Assembly: GCA_016700415.1 (NCBI GenBank)
Contig: CP065018.1
Coordinates: 2,734,001-2,798,000, forward strand
Reading direction: 5' to 3'
Length of the DNA stretch: 64,000 bases
Origin: Flavobacteriales bacterium
GTDB lineage: Bacteria; Bacteroidota; Bacteroidia; Flavobacteriales_F; PHOS-HE28
Both the position numbers and the translations under genes were made by a program. Numbering within the stretch: the stretch's first letter is position 1; each line of letters starts with the position of its first letter. Of this stretch, positions 51,268 through 60,107 are shown piece by piece. Under the pieces are notes generated by a model, which had not been told where the DNA came from, did no database searches, and saw only the letters and a program-made list of their open reading frames with translations.

Positions 51268-54200
51268 CTAGAAGAACGCCCTTACCTGCGCCCCGCCGAC
51301 ATGCACCGTCGGTGAACCGGGGCTTGAACGGCCGTTATAGGTGATGTCCACCTGCAAGTGATCGCTCAACCGGCGCTGGATGGAAAGGCTCCAAGTCAGG
51401 TTTTTGCCGGGCTTTAGGCCGCTAAGCATCTCCGTGCCCAAGGAGGAATCCACCGTGCCGCTGTACGAGATATCCACCAAGTTGCCGTTCACTTGCACGG
51501 TCCCCTTGTCCGGGGAATTGAATCTGAACTCCGCCCCCAGGTCGCGCACCTCCGCGCGCTCCCCGCCCAGGTCCTCATCATTCCGTTTGTCCGTGTACTT
51601 GAAGCGGAGCGAGCCCCGCATGCGGGTGTTGGGCTGCCAGGTAAGCTTCGGTGCCGTGCTTTGGTCCTTGATGGCGAAGGTGCGCCCCAGCAACAGATCG
51701 CTGTTGCTGCCCGTGCGGCCCGAACCGGCTTCCACCTCCAACATCCATTGCGTGGTGGTGTTCCAACGCAGATGCACCAAGTTGCTCTCCCGCACCCGCG
51801 ACTCGGATCCGTTCAGGAGCAGGCTCTTGCCCCGGTCGCTCTGGTAGGTGTGGTCCATGCTCCATTTCCGGCTGCTGCGGTCGTAATAGATGGTGTTCCG
51901 CACGGAGCTGTTCAGCGCGATCAGCGAGGTGTCCGCCGGGTCGATGATGAAGGGATTGAAGGCGCTCGCGTTGGCATCGTCCCCGGTCTTGCGGTCGCTG
52001 CGGAAGCTGGCCACATCGTTCCATTTGCCAAGGAAACCGCACAGCCCCTTCTTGTCACGCCAGATGGCTGATGGGCGCAGTTCCCCGGAGGCGCTCAACT
52101 GGTTGCTGAAAACCCGTACGGTCTCATTGGTCTGCACGAACACCCGGATATAGTCCGCTTCATAGCCGAAAGGCGCCTGCTCAAATTCGTTCAGCTCCTT
52201 CACGCCATTCCCGTTGTAATCGTTCCAGACATAAGCACCTTGCCCTGCCGGCACCTGCACATAGATGAACTCGCGCCGCGGCTCCAGACCGCTCCCGAAC
52301 TCATAGAACATGTCCCAGTTCAGCACCCCCTTCAACGCGCTGTGGCCATGGTCCAAGCGGGCGAGGTAGGTGTCCTCCGCAGGCTGGACGGTCAACACGG
52401 TGTCCACGATGCGCAGTTGGCGGTAGGTGAAAGTGGCGGCGAGCTTCCGGATCTTCTTCCCGCCGAGGCCCAGGCTGGCGCTGTAGTTGGTGGCCTCGGT
52501 GCTGGGAGTGAGGGCACCGTTGCGGAAGGCCTGGTCATAACGCTGCCCGGCGCTCAACCGGAATTTGGCCTTGGCGGAATCCGGGCTTTGCACGAAGGCC
52601 TCCCAGTCGTTGTACTGATAGCTGCCCGCGGTGAGGGCGTCCAAGCTGTCGTTGCGGAAGAGGTTGCGCTCCAGTTCATCGGAGACACCGAGCGTGAAGC
52701 GATTGAAGCGACGGGCCAGCACGGCCTTGTTCCGCAGGAAGCCGCTGGAGCTACTGCCGGCCGAGGTGTTCAGCAGGCTGCCGTCCAACGTGGCGTCGAA
52801 CTTCCCGAAGCGCATGTTGCCGCGCAGGGCCTGCCGAAAGCCGTCATAGCGCTGGTCGATGTGGAAGATGGAGCTGGAAAGATCCGCCTTGCCCTGCTTG
52901 CCATTGAGCAGGCCGATGCTCACCGTGCTCAGCACCTGGTCGCCGTCCTGCACCACTCCTGCGATGTTCCAGTCCCGGTCGAACTCCACCGTGCGGTAGC
53001 GCTCCACCACACGGAAATCCTTGGAGCGCCATTCGTTGTCGGTGCCCACCACCATCTGCTTCGTGCTGTCCGACCGGGAGATGGGTATGGCATGGCTGGC
53101 CCCGGCGCGGACCGCCAGCGCCGTGTTGTCGGCATCATCGACGGAACTGAACGTGTTGCGGTCCTCGTCGCTTACGGCCACCTCGCCCCACGCCTTGGTA
53201 CGCGCGGAAAAGCGATGGTCCGCGCCGATCGCCAGCATCCGTTTGTGCCGGGGCGGAACGAGCACGCGCACCGGAGCTTGGTCGCCCTTGTGGACGATGG
53301 CCCCGTTCACCGTGTCCGGCGCTATCCAGCGGAACACCCTTCCGTTGGGCGTGAATTCTTGCTGCACGTAGTCGCCCTTTCCCGCGCCCACCGTGCTGAA
53401 GGAAACGCGATAGCGTGCGCTGTCCGCATTGGTGCTGTAGCGGTACACCGGTGACCAGCCCAAGGAATCGATCTGGGCGTAGAGCACCTCATCGGCGGAA
53501 AAAGCCACGCTGTCCGCACCGGGCACCACCGCCGCCAAGGGATCGTCGCCGGCCTCGGTGAGCGCCTGCTTTTCCGTGTCCGTGAGGGCTTGTTGCAGGG
53601 GTTGGCCCTTGTGGTCCTGTTCACTGTACAGGTCCAAGCGCAGGGTGGTGGCGCCCATGGTCAGCTCGTTGGCCACGCGCACCAAGGACCGCGCGTAGTT
53701 CTTGTCCGAGTACTGGAATTCCACGGTGATGCGGCGGTCTTTGGTGATAGGGCGCTTGGCGGTGAAGGTGACCTCGGCGGTGTTGTAGTCGATCACGTAG
53801 TCGTTCTCCAAACCGCGCGTCAGCTGCTGCCCGTCGATAAAAATGCGCTCGGTGCCGGAGAGCACGATGATGTAGGTGCCGCCGTCGCTGGCGGTGAGGC
53901 GGTAGGGGCCTTGCACCCCTTCGGTCCCTTGGATCTGGTTCCGCGAGAAATTACCCTTGCTGATGGCCGCGCTGAACCCCAGCACGTCATGCACTCCGTC
54001 GGGTTTTCCCAGCTTCGTGGTGTAGCTGAGGCCCTTGGTCTTCTTGTAGTAGGTGAGGAAGTGGCTCTTCGGGCGCTGCAGTACGAAATCACCGGCGGTC
54101 AGCTCCTGCCGGTCGTCGGACAGGGTGATGAACACCTGGTCGAAATCCTGAAGCTCCAGCGTATTGCCCCCGGCCTGTATCGGGATGGTGTTGTCCGTCA

Positions 54201-54753
54201 CCGAGGCCTTCACATTGATCTTGTCGGTGAGCTTCCCGTTCAACTCCAGGTTCAGGGAGCTGTTCACGGAGAGGTCCTGGTTGTTGCCGAAGAGGATGCC
54301 GCGCGAGATGCTTCCGCTTTTGTTCAGTCCGCCCATGCCGAAGACGTCCTGCTCGCCTTTTTGGGGCATGTACCGGAACGGGTCCTCGCGATCACCGGAG
54401 GGTTTCAGCAGGCGCTCGGGGTCCTTATGGCGAAAGGTGCCGCCCAACAACAGCGGCATCACGCGGAACCGCGCGATGAGCGTGTCCGAAGGTGATCCCG
54501 CCTTCCGGACCAGCAGGCTGCGGTAGGGGTCCAGCACATAGTGGTCCGGAGGGATCTCCGCCGTGTCCCCCCAAAGGCTGAAGGAGCCCGGGACGATGCT
54601 CAGCGTGTCCAAGACCAGCGTATCCCGGTCCATAACGATGCGCCGCGTCACCCGGTTATCCGGGTTTTGAGCATGCACCGCCCCCGCCGCAAGGAGCGGC
54701 ATCACCGCCCAAAGGAGGCGGCGCAAGGGGAGGGCGGGGGCGGGTTTCAACAC
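51268..54753 (-). CDS. Large envelope protein, probably outer membrane, function unknown
   Basis: A 1161-residue exported protein (signal peptide ending GAVHAQ). After about 100 residues of an immunoglobulin-like segment comes a region with repeated motifs typical of a Bacteroidota-specific family: GSISRGILFGNNQDLSVNSS, then PIQAGGNTLELQDFDQVFI, then AGDFVLQRPKSHFLTYYK. The second half (about 560-1161) alternates Arg/Asp and aromatic residues in strands and ends HVGGAQVRAFF, with the terminal Phe common in outer membrane barrels. It probably contains a large beta-barrel. No function is known to me; length and single-gene context suggest a cell-envelope or secretion role. Confidence 0.7.
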   Translation of the reverse strand: MLKPAPALPLRRLLWAVMPLLAAGAVHAQNPDNRVTRRIVMDRDTLVLDTLSIVPGSFSLWGDTAEIPPDHYVLDPYRSLLVRKAGSPSDTLIARFRVMPLLLGGTFRHKDPERLLKPSGDREDPFRYMPQKGEQDVFGMGGLNKSGSISRGILFGNNQDLSVNSSLNLELNGKLTDKINVKASVTDNTIPIQAGGNTLELQDFDQVFITLSDDRQELTAGDFVLQRPKSHFLTYYKKTKGLSYTTKLGKPDGVHDVLGFSAAISKGNFSRNQIQGTEGVQGPYRLTASDGGTYIIVLSGTERIFIDGQQLTRGLENDYVIDYNTAEVTFTAKRPITKDRRITVEFQYSDKNYARSLVRVANELTMGATTLRLDLYSEQDHKGQPLQQALTDTEKQALTEAGDDPLAAVVPGADSVAFSADEVLYAQIDSLGWSPVYRYSTNADSARYRVSFSTVGAGKGDYVQQEFTPNGRVFRWIAPDTVNGAIVHKGDQAPVRVLVPPRHKRMLAIGADHRFSARTKAWGEVAVSDEDRNTFSSVDDADNTALAVRAGASHAIPISRSDSTKQMVVGTDNEWRSKDFRVVERYRTVEFDRDWNIAGVVQDGDQVLSTVSIGLLNGKQGKADLSSSIFHIDQRYDGFRQALRGNMRFGKFDATLDGSLLNTSAGSSSSGFLRNKAVLARRFNRFTLGVSDELERNLFRNDSLDALTAGSYQYNDWEAFVQSPDSAKAKFRLSAGQRYDQAFRNGALTPSTEATNYSASLGLGGKKIRKLAATFTYRQLRIVDTVLTVQPAEDTYLARLDHGHSALKGVLNWDMFYEFGSGLEPRREFIYVQVPAGQGAYVWNDYNGNGVKELNEFEQAPFGYEADYIRVFVQTNETVRVFSNQLSASGELRPSAIWRDKKGLCGFLGKWNDVASFRSDRKTGDDANASAFNPFIIDPADTSLIALNSSVRNTIYYDRSSRKWSMDHTYQSDRGKSLLLNGSESRVRESNLVHLRWNTTTQWMLEVEAGSGRTGSNSDLLLGRTFAIKDQSTAPKLTWQPNTRMRGSLRFKYTDKRNDEDLGGERAEVRDLGAEFRFNSPDKGTVQVNGNLVDISYSGTVDSSLGTEMLSGLKPGKNLTWSLSIQRRLSDHLQVDITYNGRSSPGSPTVHVGGAQVRAFF

Positions 54754-54884
54754 GGGGAACGGCGGAAAGGGTACGTGGCAACGGGTTGAAAAGTATCCCC
54801 GAAAACCTCGTGGATGTCCGTTGTTTCACGACAACGCTGTTGGTAATGCACTGGAGCAAGGTGAAAACGCACACCGTAGCCCGA

Positions 54885-54892
54885 TAGATTTG
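54885..54892 (+). promoter_or_regulatory. Candidate -7 element for the substrate-binding lipoprotein gene
   Basis: TAGATTTG matches TAnnTTTG and ends nine bases before the ATG at 54902. It supports that start over ATG 54821. Confidence 0.45.
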
Positions 54893-54901
54893 GCTCTCTC
54901 T

Positions 54902-56626
54902 ATGCTCCGATCGACCCTGTTCACCGCCATGCTTGCCGCCTTTTGCGGTTGTGGAAGTCCACCGGTCGCGGACCGGGGCGAAGGGGCGCTGCACGGCGGG
55001 GTGTTCAACTTCAACGAGACCCAGGTGCTGCGTAGCATCTTCCCGCTCACCATCACGCGGGTCTCCGAGCAGCGGGTGGCTTCACAGATCTATGAAGGGC
55101 TCGTCCGGTTCAATGCGAAGGACCTTTCCGTGGTACCCTGCTTGGCCAAAAGTTGGGATGTGGATCCCACCGGTACCATCTACACTTTTCACCTGCGGGA
55201 TGACGTGCGTTTTCAGGACGACCCGATATTTTCCGACGGGGAAGGGCGGGAGTTGACAGCGGAGGACGTCGTGCATTGCTTCACCACGATCTGCCAAAAG
55301 GGCGCGGGCGACCAGGTTTTCTGGCTGTTCCAGGACAAGGTGGCCGGTGCGGACGACTACAATACTTCCGGGAAGCAGGACGGCTCCGTTAGCGGGATCG
55401 CCGCCTTGGACGACCGCACGGTGCGCATCACGCTTACCCGGCCCTGCCCGAACTTCCTGCAGAGCATCGCGGGATCCGGGTGCTGGATATGGCCGAAGGA
55501 GCTGCCCGCGCAGTATGGCAAGGACCTGTTCCGCCATGCCGTCGGCACCGGGCCGTTCCGGCTGAAAGTGGCACGCCCCGAGGAGGTGATCGTGCTGGAG
55601 CGGAACAGCAACTATTGGGGCCGGGACGAGGACGGTGGCTCATTGCCATACTTGGACGGTGTCCGGGTGACCTTGGTGCCGGACAAGGAAAAGGAGATCG
55701 CCGAGTTCCTCAAAGGGAGGTTGAACATGGTGACGGAACTGTCGCTGGAGAGCATGAAGGTGCTGGCCGATTCGGTGGACCCGGGTACCGGTGAACGGCG
55801 GTTCAACAAGCTTTCGACCCCCGCCTTTGCCGTCCAGTTCTATGGCTTCAATGCCTCCAAGTCCCCGTTCAACGATCTGCGTGTCCGCCGTGCGTTCGCC
55901 TTGGCGCTGGACCGGCGGACGTTGGTGGACAGTGTGCTGCACGGCATCGCGGTTTTGGCGGACCATGGGTTGGTGCCACCGGGGCTGGCCGGTTATCCTT
56001 ACGATCTGGTTCCGGGCATCCCGTTCGACCCGGACAGCGCCCGCCAATTGATGGCGCTGGCCGGCTATCCGGACGGCAAGGGTTTCCCCCGGGTGCAACT
56101 GCAGGTGAACAACTACGGCTTCGGGTACCGCAACGTGGCGAGCAAGGCACAGGAGATGCTGGGGAAGGAACTGGGTGTTGCGATCACCGTGAGCGTGGTG
56201 CCGCCCAAGGAATACTACGAACGGATCGAACGGGGCGAGGCCCTTTTCTGGCGCGAAGGCTGGGTGGCGGACCTGCCGGACCCTGAGAATTTCCTCGCCT
56301 TGATCTATGGCAAGAACGCCGTGAAGGACACTTCCCTGTCCTCGAGCCTCAACACCACGCGTTACGCGGATCCGCGCTTCGATGCCCTCTTTGCGAAGTC
56401 CATGACGGAGACCGATGAACAACGGCGGATGCAGGATCTTGCCCGCGCGGAAGAGATCGCCATGCGGGACGTTCCGCTCGTGCCTCTGTACCATGAACGG
56501 TACATCGTACTGTTGGACCCGAAGGTGCTCGACCTGGCCGTGAACCCGATGGAGCTGTTGGACCTGAGCCGGGTGAGGTTCAAGCGGCCAAAGCCTCACT
56601 CGAAAGTGCCCGATACCAGCTCGTAA
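54902..56626 (+). CDS. Oligopeptide/nickel-type ABC transporter substrate-binding lipoprotein
   Basis: From ATG 54902 the protein has 574 residues with a lipobox-like FCGCG near residue 18. The SBP_bac_5 fold is clear: VASQIYEGLVRFNAKDLSVV, PCLAKSWDVDPTGTIYTFHL, FPRVQLQVNNYGF and the C-terminal ERYIVLLDPKVLDLAVNP. Such proteins bind peptides, nickel or other solutes and pass them to a DppBC-type permease, but no permease or ATPase gene is adjacent, so it is an orphan here. Its 3' end overlaps the convergent next gene by 31 bases. Confidence 0.9.
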   Translation: MLRSTLFTAMLAAFCGCGSPPVADRGEGALHGGVFNFNETQVLRSIFPLTITRVSEQRVASQIYEGLVRFNAKDLSVVPCLAKSWDVDPTGTIYTFHLRDDVRFQDDPIFSDGEGRELTAEDVVHCFTTICQKGAGDQVFWLFQDKVAGADDYNTSGKQDGSVSGIAALDDRTVRITLTRPCPNFLQSIAGSGCWIWPKELPAQYGKDLFRHAVGTGPFRLKVARPEEVIVLERNSNYWGRDEDGGSLPYLDGVRVTLVPDKEKEIAEFLKGRLNMVTELSLESMKVLADSVDPGTGERRFNKLSTPAFAVQFYGFNASKSPFNDLRVRRAFALALDRRTLVDSVLHGIAVLADHGLVPPGLAGYPYDLVPGIPFDPDSARQLMALAGYPDGKGFPRVQLQVNNYGFGYRNVASKAQEMLGKELGVAITVSVVPPKEYYERIERGEALFWREGWVADLPDPENFLALIYGKNAVKDTSLSSSLNTTRYADPRFDALFAKSMTETDEQRRMQDLARAEEIAMRDVPLVPLYHERYIVLLDPKVLDLAVNPMELLDLSRVRFKRPKPHSKVPDTSS

Positions 56627-57324
56627 GCGATCCGTTTCGCCAAAGGCAGAAAGGTCTCGATGCGTGGCAGGCTGATGTCCGCCTCGAAGACAAAGGTGGC
56701 CGGGTTGGGCAGTGGGCCTTTGCGGGCCAATTCCGCCTTGATGTGCTCGTAAGTGCAGGAAAGGCCCACGGTCCATGTGGCGAAGTAGTGCGTGCGCACA
56801 TGCCTGTGAAGGTCGGGGGGCTGGAACTCCTGAATGATCGGCAAGGAATAGGAATACACCAATGCCTCGTTTTGCTGGCGCAATAGCAACCAGCCTTCGC
56901 GCGCGCCCAACGGCACCACGCCCACGGGCTCGAAGCGGATGCGGGCATGGAGCTCATCACGCAGTTCCCGGCCGCGCTCCATGGCCGTGAGCAGGGGAGG
57001 GAGCGTTCGCTCCAGCGAGCGCAGCACCAAGGCCCACGAGCGCTGCTCCACCATCGGTTTTCTCACTAAGCCACTCCGCGAAAAGTCCATCCCGATGACC
57101 TCGCCGGGCATGTGCGCTCCCAGTTCCACGGCGCGGTCCTGCACCTGCCGGAGCTGCCCGATGCGCAATTTCAGCTCATCCAGCCACGGGTAGAGTTTAT
57201 GCTCCCGGTATTGGGCCTCCACCCGCTGCAGATAGGCCAACAGGCGGTATTCCTCCAGCTCCTCGTCCAACGCGGTGGTGAGGATGCGGTCAGCGGGCGC
57301 GCCGCTCCAGCTTAAGGGTTCCAT
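56596..57324 (-). CDS. Conserved protein of unknown function
   Basis: From ATG 57324 (MEPLSWSGAPADRILTTALD) the protein has 242 residues, no signal peptide and no helices spanning the membrane. It is mostly helical in the first 120 residues (EEYRLLAYLQRVEAQYREHK), then mixed alpha/beta (VPLGAREGWLLLRQQNEALV). No catalytic motif or family was recognised. It overlaps the end of the substrate-binding lipoprotein gene by 31 bases and diverges from the OmpA gene 96 bases away. Confidence 0.65.
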   Translation of the reverse strand: MEPLSWSGAPADRILTTALDEELEEYRLLAYLQRVEAQYREHKLYPWLDELKLRIGQLRQVQDRAVELGAHMPGEVIGMDFSRSGLVRKPMVEQRSWALVLRSLERTLPPLLTAMERGRELRDELHARIRFEPVGVVPLGAREGWLLLRQQNEALVYSYSLPIIQEFQPPDLHRHVRTHYFATWTVGLSCTYEHIKAELARKGPLPNPATFVFEADISLPRIETFLPLAKRIAYELVSGTFE

Positions 57325-57419
57325 GGTAGCAAGGAAAACGCGATGTTCATAAAAAGGTTGCACCCACAGGGGTCGATCGGCGCTTTGGAATGACCTTTGG
57401 TCTTTCACGAAAGATAGCC

Positions 57420-58376
57420 ATGATCCGTACACGAAAGACCGTTCTGCCGCTCCTCGCGGCCATCGCCATCCTCAGTGCCTGCGTGCCCGCCCGCAAGTAC
57501 GAAGAGCTGAACACGCGCTACAAGGCCATGCAGGAAAATGAAAGCTCCGCGTTGGCGAAGGCCCAACAGACCGAGGCCGCCATGAAGGACCAGCAGGTCA
57601 CCTTGGAGGACCTGACGCGCCGCAAGGAAATGCTCCAGCGCGACACGCTCACCTTGGGCACCAGCCTGCGCCACATGACCACGCAGTACGACAAGATCAA
57701 TGCGCTGAACAACGAGCTGCTGGAAAAGTACAACCTGCTGCTGGCCGGGGGCAACAACGAGAACCGCAAGCTGCTCACCGACCTCGAGGCCAACCGCCTG
57801 AAGCTCCAGAACAAGGAGGATTCACTGGCAGTGCTGGCCGGTTCCTTGAAGGACCGCGAGGCCAAATTGGCTGAGCTGCAGGCGGAGTTGGACAAGAAGG
57901 ACCAGGCCATGAAAGCGCTGAAGGACCGCGTGAGCCAAGCACTGACCGGTTTCGAGGGGAAGGGATTGACCGTGACCCAGAGGGACGGGCAGATCTACGT
58001 AAGCTTGGACAACAAGCTGCTATTCCCCAGCGGAAGCACCACGGTGGACGCCAAGGGCCGTGAGGCATTGAGCAGTTTGGCCAAGGCGATCGAAAACGAC
58101 AAGGATGTGAACATCATGGTGGAAGGCCATACGGACACCGACAAGGTGCTGCCGGGTGCGGCCTACAAGGACAATTGGGACCTCAGCGTCCTACGGGCCA
58201 CCAGTGTGGTGCGCATCCTTCAAGAAAGCTCCAAGATCGACCCCAAGCGCATCACCGCGGCCGGCAAAGGCGAATACGAGCCTGCCGACCCCGACGACAA
58301 AGCCAAGAACCGCCGCATCGAGGTCGTGCTGGCACCGGACCTGAAGGGGCTGTACGATCTGGTGAAGGAGCACTGA
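57420..58376 (+). CDS. OmpA family lipoprotein with coiled coil
   Basis: From ATG 57420 the protein has 318 residues with a lipobox (ILSAC, Cys18 region). A long coiled coil (about 25-180) links the membrane anchor to a C-terminal OmpA peptidoglycan-binding domain (about 195-310) with NIMVEGHTDTDKVLPGAAYK, LSVLRATSVVRIL and the closing NRRIEVVLAP. It likely ties the outer membrane to peptidoglycan. The coiled coil would give a long reach across the periplasm. Confidence 0.9.
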   Translation: MIRTRKTVLPLLAAIAILSACVPARKYEELNTRYKAMQENESSALAKAQQTEAAMKDQQVTLEDLTRRKEMLQRDTLTLGTSLRHMTTQYDKINALNNELLEKYNLLLAGGNNENRKLLTDLEANRLKLQNKEDSLAVLAGSLKDREAKLAELQAELDKKDQAMKALKDRVSQALTGFEGKGLTVTQRDGQIYVSLDNKLLFPSGSTTVDAKGREALSSLAKAIENDKDVNIMVEGHTDTDKVLPGAAYKDNWDLSVLRATSVVRILQESSKIDPKRITAAGKGEYEPADPDDKAKNRRIEVVLAPDLKGLYDLVKEH

Positions 58377-58475
58377 TCTGGTCCGTGGTCAGAACCAGTT
58401 GCCCGCGCTCGGCTACTTGCCAAGTGCGTGTGCATTCAGGGCCTCTGGCCGGTTTCAATAAACGATACGCGGTAA

Positions 58476-58964
58476 CTACTTCTTCTTAGCCACCTTCTTC
58501 GCGGCAGCCTTTTTAGCAGCAGGCTTACGCGTAGTAGGACGCTTCGCCGCCCTCTTCGCCTTAGGCACAGCGGACTTCGCTGCGGGACGCTCATGCAAGG
58601 CCAAACGGTTCCCTTCCGTATCGATGAACAGTGCGAACCAGCCCGAATCCTCGCTGATGAGCGTGCGGCCCATGATCACGCGGCCACCGGCCTCGGCCAC
58701 GCGGCCCAACAGCATCTCCAGGTTTGAACCCGCGTTCAGGTAGATCAATGCGCCGGTATCGTTCGGCAGGCAGCCCGGGCCTTGCACCACGGCACCACCG
58801 ATGCCTTGGTCGGCAGGGAAATACGCCATGGCGAAATCACCCGTACGGGAGGTCTCCATACGGATGTGATATACGTGATCGTAAAAGGCCTTGGCGCGTT
58901 CCATGTCGTAGGCCGGTATCTCGAACCAGGTCACGTAGTCCTTCAAGGCCGTGAACTTCTTCAT
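58476..58964 (-). CDS. VOC/glyoxalase-fold protein with histone-like lysine-rich tail
   Basis: From ATG 58964 the protein has 162 residues (ATG 59000 adds 12). The first 125 residues are a VOC domain: TWFEIPAYDMERAKAFYDHV, MAYFPADQGIGGAVVQGPG and ISEDSGWFALFIDTEGNRLA, similar to glyoxalase/bleomycin-resistance relatives. The last 33 residues are Lys/Ala/Pro-rich (AAKRPTTRKPAAKKAAAKK), like eukaryotic histone H1 tails and bacterial Hc1-like or AlgP-like nucleoid tails. Fusion of a small-molecule fold to a DNA-binding tail is unusual. The metal and substrate are not known. Confidence 0.8.
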   Translation of the reverse strand: MKKFTALKDYVTWFEIPAYDMERAKAFYDHVYHIRMETSRTGDFAMAYFPADQGIGGAVVQGPGCLPNDTGALIYLNAGSNLEMLLGRVAEAGGRVIMGRTLISEDSGWFALFIDTEGNRLALHERPAAKSAVPKAKRAAKRPTTRKPAAKKAAAKKVAKKK

Positions 58965-59027
58965 GGCAGCGCTGATGCTGTTGCTTGCTGTGCTTCCCAT
59001 TTTCGTTGTGCCGTGGCCCGGCTGGCT

Positions 59028-59981
59028 TCAAATTGCTGATCCCGACCCGCCCGGAGGTATGGAGGAGGTGAATGCCGACTTGCCCGGGATCCCGACCGCT
59101 TCTTCCTGGATACGCAGGTCGCCGAGCTCTTTAACCCGTTGTGGCTTGATCAAAGGACCGAGGCTGTCAAGATACGGCTTCGGCGCGTTCTTCCAGTAAA
59201 TGTCGAAATCGCCCAGATGGTCGCGGAAACTCTTCAATGGCTGGCCTAAGCGCAACAGCCCGAGCTCCCGGCTACGGCGCACTTTTTCAAGGTTGATCTC
59301 GATGGGGATCATCTCCTCGTTGTTCTGAGCCTGATACATTACGCGGCCTTCCGGCCCGCAGATGATGCTGCGTCCGCTACCTCCCGTGTCCAACCCGTTG
59401 ATGTCGAAGATGTAGCACTGGTTGATGGCAGCGCTGGCGCGTACAATGCTCAGCTCGATCTCGCGGTCGATAGTGCCGGTGAGCGTGGGGTGCAGGATCA
59501 CCTCCGCGCCTTGCACGGCCAAGGTGCGCGTGGTCTCGGGGAACCACATGTCGTAGCAGATGCTCACCCCGAAACGGCCCACTTCCGGTACGTCGAACAA
59601 ACAGAATTCATGTCCAGGGGTGACGCCCACCTCGTACGGGTAGAACGGGAACATTTTCCGGTAGCGCGTCACTACGTTGCCGTCCGGGTCGATGACGGAC
59701 GCCGTGTTGTAGATCTTGCCTTCCACCGTGTGGAACACCGAGCCGGGCAACAGCCACACCTTGTGCTTGCGGGCCAACTCCTGCATCGGCTCCTCGAAAT
59801 CCTCGATCCGGGCAAGCGAATGATGCGTGAGCGGGCCGTAGGCGCAGAGTTCGCTGTACACCACCATGTCCACCCACGGGTAGAGGTTCATGAGGATGTT
59901 GAGCTTCAGTTTCATGGCCTCCACGTTGCTGTAGGAGGCGCTGACGCGCATTTGGATGCCGGCGATGGAGAAGGGTTTCAT
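59028..59981 (-). CDS. Nitrilase superfamily carbon-nitrogen hydrolase
   Basis: A 317-residue enzyme with the Glu-Lys-Cys triad: Glu44 in VVYSELCAYGP, Lys109 in YRKMFPFYPYE and Cys142 in VSICYDMWFPET. The fold covers residues 1-260; the last 55 residues (KPQRVKELGDLRIQEEAVGI) are an extension. Members hydrolyse amides or nitriles, such as formamide, deaminated glutathione or omega-amides. The adjacent aminotransferase gene, read the same way, might give a shared amino acid degradation context, but a palindromic repeat separates them. Confidence 0.9.
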   Translation of the reverse strand: MKPFSIAGIQMRVSASYSNVEAMKLKLNILMNLYPWVDMVVYSELCAYGPLTHHSLARIEDFEEPMQELARKHKVWLLPGSVFHTVEGKIYNTASVIDPDGNVVTRYRKMFPFYPYEVGVTPGHEFCLFDVPEVGRFGVSICYDMWFPETTRTLAVQGAEVILHPTLTGTIDREIELSIVRASAAINQCYIFDINGLDTGGSGRSIICGPEGRVMYQAQNNEEMIPIEINLEKVRRSRELGLLRLGQPLKSFRDHLGDFDIYWKNAPKPYLDSLGPLIKPQRVKELGDLRIQEEAVGIPGKSAFTSSIPPGGSGSAI

Positions 59982-59991
59982 GGATCTTTAT

Positions 59992-60105
59992 TTTACCACA
60001 GAGACACGGAGGCACAGAGAAGTGCGGTTTGCACTCGATGTCCCCTATGACTGCATGTGTTCTCGTGTTTCGAAATTCTCTGTGTCTCCGTGCCTCTGTG
60101 GTGAA
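59992..60105. repeat. Long palindromic repeat, CACCACAGAGGCAC type (second copy)
   Basis: Inverted arms of about 30 bases (59992-60021 and 60076-60105, about three mismatches) share the ACCACAGAGnCACGGAG core with 5702-5799. The element lies between the aminotransferase stop and the nitrilase start. Confidence 0.8.
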
Positions 60106-60107
60106 CC

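Noticed and set aside
52240..53454. Antisense 404-residue open frame in the large envelope protein gene
   Set aside because: Composition is a GC-driven shadow with no motif; the minus-strand gene has a signal peptide and conserved blocks.
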